From CAVSIP01 sp963728075 (GTDB taxonomy: Bacteria; Actinomycetota; Actinomycetes; JAFAQI01; DASSKL01), in assembly GCA_963728075.1 (NCBI GenBank), contig CAVSIP010000007.1, forward strand, positions 124,001 to 188,000: a stretch of DNA of 64,000 nucleotides. The letters are read 5' to 3'. The notes under the pieces were generated by a model that was not told the origin of the DNA, made no database searches, and saw nothing but the letters and a program-made list of their open reading frames with translations. The position numbers were made by a program, and so were the translations under genes. Below, piece after piece: positions 58,055-64,000 of this stretch. Positions within the stretch are counted from its first letter, which is position 1. Each line of letters starts with the position of its first letter.

Positions 58055-60417
58055 CCGGGCATCCGACGCTGCGCCGCAAGCTCCGGCGCGACATCCGCCG
58101 GCAGTGGCCGCAGTTCACGGCGGTCGCTGTCGCGGTGCTGCTCGGCGTGGCGCTGTTCGCGGCGTCGTACGACGCGTACGGCAACCTGAAGGCGTCGTAC
58201 GCGCAGGTGTTCGCGCAGCAACGGTTCGCCGACGTCTGGGTCACCGGGCCCGCGGCGGCGTCCGTCGCCGACACCGTGCGGACGTCCCCCGACGTCGCGG
58301 TGGTGGCCGAGCGCACCCAGGCCGACCTGGCCCTGCAGATCGGCGCCGACAAGCTGCGCGGGCGCGCGGTCGGGATCCCGCTCGGCAGGCAGCCGGCGGT
58401 GGACCGGCTGACCATACTGTCCGGGCACTATCCACGCAGCGTGGACGAGGTCGCGGTCGAGCATCACGTCGCCGACCACTTCGGGCTGCAGCCCGGCGGG
58501 CAGGTGCGGCTGCGTGACGGCGACGGCTGGCGCACCGTACGGGTGGCCGCCGTCGTGTCGTCGGCGGAGTACCTCTGGCCGGCGCGCAGCCGCCAGGAGC
58601 CCATGACCACCCCTGAGGACTTCGGTGTGGTGTTCGCCCCCCAGCCGCTCGTGGACGCGCTGGTGCCGGATGCGCCGCACCAGACCCTCGTCCGGCTCAG
58701 CGAGGCAGCCGGTCCCGCGGCGCTCGACCGCGTGGTCGCCACGGCCCGTGGTCTCGGTGCGGCCGACATCACCACCCGCGCCGAGCAGCCGTCGAACTCG
58801 CTGCTGCAGGAGGACATCAACGGGTTCAGCCAGCTGTCGTACCTGTTCCCGCTGCTGTTCCTCACCGCGGCCGGCATGGCGACGTACGTCCTGCTGACCC
58901 GGCGGGTGGACGCCGAGCGGGACGTCATCGGGATGCTGCTGGCGTCCGGCGTACGGCGGCGCAGCATCCTCGGCCACTACCTGTCCTTCGGCATCGCTGC
59001 GGCGCTGACCGGTGCGGTCGTCGGTGTCACCGCCGGCGAGCTGCTGGCGGGCGTCCTCACGCACTACTACCTGCACGCCATCGACCTGCCGTCCGCGGCC
59101 GCCGTCATCGCGCACGGTCGCGTGGACACCGTGGTCACGGGGCTCGCCTTCGGGCTGGTCGCCGGCGTGCTGGCGACCCTCGCTCCCGCACTGACGGCGG
59201 CGCGGCAGGACCCGGCGGCGGCGATGCGCGGCATGACGCCCGCGAGCCACGCCCGGCGCAGCCTGCTGGAGACTCTGGTGCCGCCGTTGCGGCGCGCCCC
59301 GGCGCGGGTGCGCATGGTGCTGCGCGGTGTCGGTCGCAACCGTCGCCGCACCACCTTCACCGCGGTCGGGGTGGTGCTCTCGCTGCTGGTCATCCTCACG
59401 TCCTGGACGATGATCGACACGATGACGGCACTGGTCGACGTGCAGTTCAACCAGGTGACCCGCCAGGATGCCCGCGTCGACCTCGCGGGGCCGGCCGACG
59501 CCGCCGCACTCGACCGGTTGCGCGCCACGCCCGGGGTGGCCGAGGTGGAGCCGCAGCTACAGGCGCCGGTCGCGCTCGTGCACGGCGACGCGTCGTACGC
59601 GACCGCGCTGGTCGGGCTGCCCTCGAACACCGCACTGCACGGGTTCCGCCTGGTCGATGGGACGGAGCGCAGCCTCGCCTCCCTGCCGGCCGGTGGGGTG
59701 TTCGCCGGGCAGGCGCTGCGCGACGTGCTGCACGTGCACGTGGGGGACACCATCACGTTGCTCACGGCGGCCGGCATCCCGCACGAGGTGACCGTGGCCG
59801 GGCTGCTGGACGAGCCACTGGGCACGTTCCTGTACGCGCCGCTGCCCGCTGCCCAGCGGCTCACCGGTGCAGCGCCCACGTCGGCGCTGCTGCGGTACGC
59901 GCCGGGTGCGGCCCGGGACAGCGTCCGCCGGGCGGTCACCGCCCTGCCCGGCGTCACCGCGTACGAGGACGCCCAGGCGCTCAAGGTCATGGTCGACCAG
60001 TACGCCGGGCTGTTCTACGGGTTCGTCGGCGCGATGCTCGTGCTGGGCGGCGTCATGGCGTTCGCGATCATCTTCACGACGATGTCGGTGAACATCGTCG
60101 AGCGTTCGCGCGAGGTCGCGACCCTGCGGACCGGCGGGGTGCGCCGGCGCACGATCGCCGGGCTGATCAGCGCGGAGAACCTCCTCGTCACCGTGCTGGG
60201 CATCGTTCCCGGGCTGCTCATCGGCGTGCTGGGCGGTGGCGCGTTCCTGTCCGCGTACAACACCGACCAGTTCCACCTCACCCTGGTCGTCCGGCCGCTC
60301 ACACTCGCCATCGCCGCCGCCGCGATCATCGCTGTCGCGGCGCTGTCACAGTGGCCCGGCCTGCGCGCGGTCAGCCGGCTCGACCTCGGTCAGGCCGTCC
60401 GCGAGCGGGCCAGCTGA
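58051..60417 (+). CDS. FtsX-type ABC permease
   Basis: 788 residues from GTG at 58051. Duplicated FtsX module: an N-terminal membrane helix (QFTAVAVAVLLGVALFAASY), two extracytoplasmic MacB-like domains, and membrane blocks at about 265-380 (LFLTAAGMATYVLLTRR) and 650-780 (FVGAMLVLGGVMAFAIIFTT, SLSQWPGLRAV-like end). The double FtsX form matches actinobacterial lipoprotein/drug export permeases that work with one LolD-like ATPase. Substrate is unknown. Confidence 0.92.
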   Translation: MTGHPTLRRKLRRDIRRQWPQFTAVAVAVLLGVALFAASYDAYGNLKASYAQVFAQQRFADVWVTGPAAASVADTVRTSPDVAVVAERTQADLALQIGADKLRGRAVGIPLGRQPAVDRLTILSGHYPRSVDEVAVEHHVADHFGLQPGGQVRLRDGDGWRTVRVAAVVSSAEYLWPARSRQEPMTTPEDFGVVFAPQPLVDALVPDAPHQTLVRLSEAAGPAALDRVVATARGLGAADITTRAEQPSNSLLQEDINGFSQLSYLFPLLFLTAAGMATYVLLTRRVDAERDVIGMLLASGVRRRSILGHYLSFGIAAALTGAVVGVTAGELLAGVLTHYYLHAIDLPSAAAVIAHGRVDTVVTGLAFGLVAGVLATLAPALTAARQDPAAAMRGMTPASHARRSLLETLVPPLRRAPARVRMVLRGVGRNRRRTTFTAVGVVLSLLVILTSWTMIDTMTALVDVQFNQVTRQDARVDLAGPADAAALDRLRATPGVAEVEPQLQAPVALVHGDASYATALVGLPSNTALHGFRLVDGTERSLASLPAGGVFAGQALRDVLHVHVGDTITLLTAAGIPHEVTVAGLLDEPLGTFLYAPLPAAQRLTGAAPTSALLRYAPGAARDSVRRAVTALPGVTAYEDAQALKVMVDQYAGLFYGFVGAMLVLGGVMAFAIIFTTMSVNIVERSREVATLRTGGVRRRTIAGLISAENLLVTVLGIVPGLLIGVLGGGAFLSAYNTDQFHLTLVVRPLTLAIAAAAIIAVAALSQWPGLRAVSRLDLGQAVRERAS

Positions 60418-60436
60418 GCCGGTCGCCGCGTCCCGG

Positions 60437-62791
60437 TCACGAGCGGGACGGGTGGTTGTCGATCGGCACGTACGTCCGGCACGGCTCGTTGCGCAGGCTC
60501 GGGCAGGCCGGCTGGCCGGTCGGCGCCTCGAGGCCCGGCACGACCGGCAGTACCAGCTGTGACGGCATCCGCTTCGAGAACGCGATCGCCACGTGTGACG
60601 TGCCGGCCGGGACGGTCTCGCCGAACGACCACACCGGCTGGGTGCCGTTGGGTGCGGCGATCGTCACCCGGATGCGGGTCCCGGCGCGGTACACGTGGCC
60701 GGAGTAGTACAGCGGGATCGCCACCCGGACGAACGTGTGCGCGGGCATGGCTGCCACGTCGGAGTCCAGCATGCTCGGCACCGGCTCGAGCAGCGTGCTC
60801 GGCGTGTGCATGATGTTGTTGTCGTCGTGGGACAGCGCGCGGTCGCTGCCTCGGATCCAGCCGTTCTGCACGAACGTCTCGTGGCCTGCGTCGTCGACCT
60901 CGCTGACGGTGGCCTGAAGGTCGACGTCCGGCGTGGAGGAGCGCACCCATGCGTAGACGGCGCCGGCGCCGACCACGGCGGTGTCCTTGGCCAGGGGTGC
61001 GCTGACGTACGACACCGCGGTGCCGGCCGGGCTCTGCTTCCAGTCCCAGCTCCACTGCGAGGCGTTGCCCCACAGGCCCCCGCCGCCGGTGCCGCCGGTG
61101 AAGTCCGTCAGCGGCAGCGCGTGCGCGTCGGCGGTGAAGGTGTCGATGCCGCGCTTGCCCGGTGCGGCGGCGGTCAGCGAGCCGTCCGGGCCGAGGTACC
61201 ACGTCCGCGCCACCGTGTTCTTGACGGGCCAGCTGGTGAACGTGTGCTCGAAGCCGGGGTACGGGTCACCGGCCTGCGACGTCTGCGTCGGCGAGCTGCC
61301 CGCGCCGTTGTCGAAGAGCACCCGCACCTCGGGTAGCGCCTCGAACGCCGCCTTCGCGGCGTCGTACGTCGGGATCTGCTGGATCGGGTCCTGGGGCAGC
61401 AGGATCGGGTCGTTCGGCGGTGTGCCCAGTGCGGTCTGGTAGACGGCGGGAGCACTCGCCTGCACCACGGCCGAGTTGACCGCGGGGGCCTGGTCGGCGA
61501 CGTACAGCGACAGGAAGTCGTACCAGCGGTTGTACGTCTCCGGTGCCAGCGAGTCGATGTGCGGGCCGTTGGTGAAGGTGAACCACTTCTTGGTCGTGCC
61601 GGTCATGTGCTTGGCCAGGGTCGGGCAGTGTCCGCCGGTCTGCTCGTCCTGCCACTGGCAGGCCATGAAGACCGGCACGTCGATCTTGTGGACGAACGTC
61701 ACCGGGTCGAGCGGGTCGGCGACCTCCGGGTGGTAGTGGGCGTTCTCCCTGATGGTCTGCAGCAGGTCCTGCGCCTCCGGGTGCAGCGCCTGGTTGTCGG
61801 CGCAGGTCTGGTCGCCCGACTGGATCTGCTGCCACGCCCATGGCTGGCCCCTGTGGGGGCCGGCCGGCTGCGCCTCGTCCTGCCGCTCCTTGGCCCAGGC
61901 CACGGCGAAGCCGGTGTTGAGGATGCCGCCCGGGTAGAGCGTCGTGGCCGTCGCGTCGATGACGGACAGCGGGGAGATCGCGGCGAGGTGCGGCGGTTGC
62001 AGCTGCGCGGTGAACAGCTGGCTGATCCCGCCGTAGGAGATGCCCATCATGCCGACCTTGTGGCCCTTGACCCACGACTGGTTGGCGATGGTCTCGATCA
62101 CGTCGTAGCCGTCGAGGTTCTGCAACGGCTCGAAGAAGTTGTACGCGCCGCCGGAGCAGCCGGTGCCGCGCATGTTCACGTCGACGACTGCGAAGCCCAT
62201 CGCGTTGGCGACTGCGGCGATGCCGTTCGTGGGGCCGTTCGGGTTGGCGTAGCCGTACCCGGAGTACTCGATGAGTGTCGGGTACGGCTCCGCGTAGTCG
62301 GGGCCGGCCGGGATGTTGTTGTCGGGGACCTTCTGGCCGTTCACCTCGACCGGCGGCGCGGTCGGCGGGTGCACGTAGATGGCGAGCGTGGTGCCGTCAC
62401 GGGTGGTGAGGTAGCCGTACCCGTGGTCGGGGATCTGCTGGTCGTAGACGCTCGGGTCCCATGGCTGGGCCGTCTGGTCGTGCACCGTGATCGGGTGGGA
62501 GGTCGTCCCGTCGACCCGCACGCGGTAGCCCGTCCCGGGTGTCACCTCGTAGAACAGCGTGCCACCGAGGTCGTTGACCGTCTTCGTCGCGATCATGCTG
62601 CCGGAGGCGTCGAGCAGCGTGGCGGTCGCGCCGGGCGTCGCGTGGGTGACGTAGACCTGGTCCACGCTGCCGCTCGCGGTGAAGCCGGCGCTCGGCGTGG
62701 CTGCGGTGGCGGCGAGACTGCCGGCCACGACGGCGATGAGTGCCGCCACGAGCGACATCCGCAAGGTTCGACTGGTTGTGTGCACCTCCAC
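60437..62791 (-). CDS. Secreted X-Pro dipeptidyl-peptidase (S15/CocE-like)
   Basis: 784 residues. Signal peptide at 1-31 (MSLVAALIAVVAGSLAATAA). The S15 alpha/beta-hydrolase has its nucleophile in GMMGISYGGISQLF, the Asp candidate in PVFMACQWQDEQTGGHCPTL and the His in FTNGPHIDSLAPETYN. The C-terminal 250 residues form the jelly-roll domain of X-Pro dipeptidyl-peptidases (YVSAPLAKDTAVVGAGAVYA, RIRVTIAAPNGTQPVWSFGE). Exported, so probably digests proline-containing peptides or esters outside the cell. Divergent from the sigma factor, 44 bp apart. Confidence 0.9.
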   Translation of the reverse strand: MEVHTTSRTLRMSLVAALIAVVAGSLAATAATPSAGFTASGSVDQVYVTHATPGATATLLDASGSMIATKTVNDLGGTLFYEVTPGTGYRVRVDGTTSHPITVHDQTAQPWDPSVYDQQIPDHGYGYLTTRDGTTLAIYVHPPTAPPVEVNGQKVPDNNIPAGPDYAEPYPTLIEYSGYGYANPNGPTNGIAAVANAMGFAVVDVNMRGTGCSGGAYNFFEPLQNLDGYDVIETIANQSWVKGHKVGMMGISYGGISQLFTAQLQPPHLAAISPLSVIDATATTLYPGGILNTGFAVAWAKERQDEAQPAGPHRGQPWAWQQIQSGDQTCADNQALHPEAQDLLQTIRENAHYHPEVADPLDPVTFVHKIDVPVFMACQWQDEQTGGHCPTLAKHMTGTTKKWFTFTNGPHIDSLAPETYNRWYDFLSLYVADQAPAVNSAVVQASAPAVYQTALGTPPNDPILLPQDPIQQIPTYDAAKAAFEALPEVRVLFDNGAGSSPTQTSQAGDPYPGFEHTFTSWPVKNTVARTWYLGPDGSLTAAAPGKRGIDTFTADAHALPLTDFTGGTGGGGLWGNASQWSWDWKQSPAGTAVSYVSAPLAKDTAVVGAGAVYAWVRSSTPDVDLQATVSEVDDAGHETFVQNGWIRGSDRALSHDDNNIMHTPSTLLEPVPSMLDSDVAAMPAHTFVRVAIPLYYSGHVYRAGTRIRVTIAAPNGTQPVWSFGETVPAGTSHVAIAFSKRMPSQLVLPVVPGLEAPTGQPACPSLRNEPCRTYVPIDNHPSRS

Positions 62792-62835
62792 TCGTTCGAC
62801 GTCGCCCGGCCCGGCTCCTCCCTAGGATGTGGCCG

Positions 62836-63810
62836 GTGAGCGCACCCACCCTGACGGCAGGCGAGCTCGAGGACCGGTTCGAGCAGCACCGGCTGGAGCT
62901 GCGGGCGTACTGCTACCGGATGCTCGCGTCGCCGTTCGAGGCGGACGACGCGGTGCAGGAGACCTTCATCCGCGCCTGGCGGGGGGTGGCCGCGTTCGAG
63001 GGCCGGTCGTCGCTGCGCTCGTGGCTCTACCGCATCGCGACGAACATCTGCCTCGACATGCTGCGCAGCGGGCAGCGGCGCCCGCGACCGATGGATCTCG
63101 GGCCGGCGCGTGAGCCGGTCGCCGACAACCTCGCTGTGCCGGCCGAGGTGAGCTGGCTGGAGCCGATCCCGGACGCGCTCGTGCTGGGAGCGGACGACCC
63201 GGCCGACGTCGCGGTCGCTCGCGAGAGCGTCCGGCTGGCGTTCGTCGCGGCGCTGCAGCAGCTGCCCCCGCGGCAGCGAGCCGTCCTCATCCTCTGCGAG
63301 GTGCTGCAGTGGCGGGCCGCGGAGACGGCCGAGCTGCTCGACACAACCGTGGCGTCGGTGAACAGCGCGCTGCAGCGGGCGCGGGCCACGCTGGCCGCCT
63401 CCCCGCCGCAGCCCGCCGACACCGAGCTCACGGAGGCCGCCCGCGAGCTGCTGACCCGCTACGTCGCCGCGTTCGAGGCGTACGACGTGACCGCGCTCAC
63501 CCGCCTCATCCGCGAGGACGCGACCCAGTCGATGCCGCCGTACGACCTGTGGCTGGCCGGCCGGGACGACATCTTCGCCTGGTGGTTCGGCCCGGGCATG
63601 GGCTGCAGCGGCTCCCGGGTCGTGCCCGCGCCAGGCGCGAACGGGATGCCGGCCTTCGGCCAGTACAAGCCCGACCCGGCCGGCGGCTACTCGCCGTGGG
63701 CGCTGCAGGTGGTCGAGCTGCGGGAGGGGCGGATCGGCGAGCTCACGTTCTTCCTCGACACCGAGCGGCTGTTCCCGCTGTTCGGCCTGCCGGCGCGGCT
63801 GGCGGGCTGA
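62836..63810 (+). CDS. ECF sigma factor with SnoaL-like C-terminal domain
   Basis: 324 residues from GTG at 62836 with AGGA 8 bases upstream; ATG at 62827 is an alternative. Region 2: YCYRMLASPFEADDAVQETF, RAWRGVAAFEGRSSLRSWLY, RIATNICLDML. Region 4: ALQQLPPRQRAVLILCEVLQ, TAELLDTTVASVNSALQRAR. A SnoaL-like domain follows (residues 200-324, MPPYDLWLAGRDDIFAWWFG), as in long ECF factors of the SigG/Sigma-X5 type, where it replaces an anti-sigma factor as regulatory module. No anti-sigma gene is adjacent, which fits. Confidence 0.9.
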   Translation: MSAPTLTAGELEDRFEQHRLELRAYCYRMLASPFEADDAVQETFIRAWRGVAAFEGRSSLRSWLYRIATNICLDMLRSGQRRPRPMDLGPAREPVADNLAVPAEVSWLEPIPDALVLGADDPADVAVARESVRLAFVAALQQLPPRQRAVLILCEVLQWRAAETAELLDTTVASVNSALQRARATLAASPPQPADTELTEAARELLTRYVAAFEAYDVTALTRLIREDATQSMPPYDLWLAGRDDIFAWWFGPGMGCSGSRVVPAPGANGMPAFGQYKPDPAGGYSPWALQVVELREGRIGELTFFLDTERLFPLFGLPARLAG

Positions 63811-63813
63811 GCC

Positions 63814-64000
63814 CTAGCGGCTGCGCGCGAGGAAGGCGTGGCCGTACACGCCGAACTGCCGTGCCTTCGCCTCGCCGGGCGCTCCGGAGAACGTGTCCAC
63901 CGGAGGACCGACCTCGACCTGCTCGAACCCGGTGTCCTCGAGCATCGCCACCCAGCCCGCGCACGGCAGGCCACCGGCAATTCAACCGGTCCACAGGTCG
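63814..64000 (-). CDS. arsM: Arsenite methyltransferase C-terminus, possible selenoprotein (in-frame TGA), 5' end beyond the window
   Basis: Partial. The frame reads DLWTG-TGA-IAGGLPCAGWVAMLED, then TGFEQVEVGPPVDTFSGAPG and FGVYGHAFLARSR before the stop at 63814-63816. ArsM enzymes read WTGCIAGAL here; that cysteine is an arsenic ligand. The TGA at 63982-63984 replaces it exactly, without any other frame damage. A hairpin with a 5-base loop starts 10 bases after the TGA. Recoding as selenocysteine is plausible. The alternative is a simple nonsense mutation. Only 63 codons are in the window, so gene-wide checks are impossible here. Confidence 0.6.
63955..63971 (-). promoter_or_regulatory. Candidate bacterial SECIS hairpin
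   Basis: GCCTGC-CGTGC-GCGGGC (minus strand): six base pairs with one G-U and a loop with G at its second position. The loop begins 16 nt after the in-frame TGA, at the lower limit of the reported 16-37 nt spacing for bSECIS. Confidence 0.45.

Noticed and set aside
1..64000. CRISPR arrays
   Set aside because: No regularly spaced 25-40 bp repeat series; the repeats found are short operator- or arm-type motifs.

Overview
The window is GC-rich actinobacterial chromosome. The lineage signals are an RbpA-type RNA polymerase binding protein, a 7Fe ferredoxin of the FdxA type, a 13E12-repeat HNH gene under a perfect actinobacterial LexA box, many GTG starts, GTGA stop/start overlaps and an ectABCD ectoine operon. 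I cannot place it below class level from sequence alone.

Region 1 (1-13.99 kb) is core or semi-core. It holds a secreted L,D-transpeptidase with SLH repeats, ferredoxin plus a hemerythrin-like protein, an SufR-like HTH regulator next to a histidine-kinase-like protein without an ATPase domain, RbpA, and a NYN-like protein. An IS with tandem double ends follows. Next comes an envelope and ion set: TerC behind a likely yybP-ykoY manganese riboswitch, a broken site-2 protease, NhaA, and a heliorhodopsin translated together with a small winged-helix protein. The region ends with a frameshifted persulfide dioxygenase-rhodanese (CstB-like) gene carrying a CsoR/CstR-type dyad.

Region 2 (14.1-30.16 kb) is a 16-kb integrative element in tRNA-Arg(ACG). 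A 44-bp piece of the tRNA 3' half is repeated exactly at both ends. The element has its own tyrosine integrase and excisionase, and its cargo looks like a defence island: RES-Xre toxin-antitoxin, an FRG protein next to a protein with a HEPN motif, a PLD-DEAD-DUF3427 helicase divergent from a NERD-UvrD helicase, an SBD-HNH nuclease of the phosphorothioate-reading type, and a DUF234-type ATPase. Structured repeat arrays near both ends look like integrase arm sites.

Region 3 (30.16-36.6 kb) is older accessory DNA beyond the right att copy. It has a truncated, frameshifted integrase start, a HipA-like kinase with a HIRAN partner, a GIY-YIG protein, a NERD protein and an RHH/DUF433-DUF5615 toxin-antitoxin pair. 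A third copy of the element-end repeat closes it.

Region 4 (36.6-64 kb) returns to chromosome: aquaporin, a VOC protein, RecQ with a C-terminal phosphoribosyltransferase domain, the SOS-controlled HNH gene, a TetR-controlled ABC exporter pair, a fused ABC exporter, ectABCD behind a membrane-bound SagB-type oxidoreductase, a second TetR-ABC-FtsX operon, a secreted S15 peptidase and an ECF sigma factor with a SnoaL-like tail. The right edge cuts through an arsenite methyltransferase gene in which TGA occupies the codon of a conserved cysteine and is followed by a SECIS-like hairpin, so it may be a selenoprotein.
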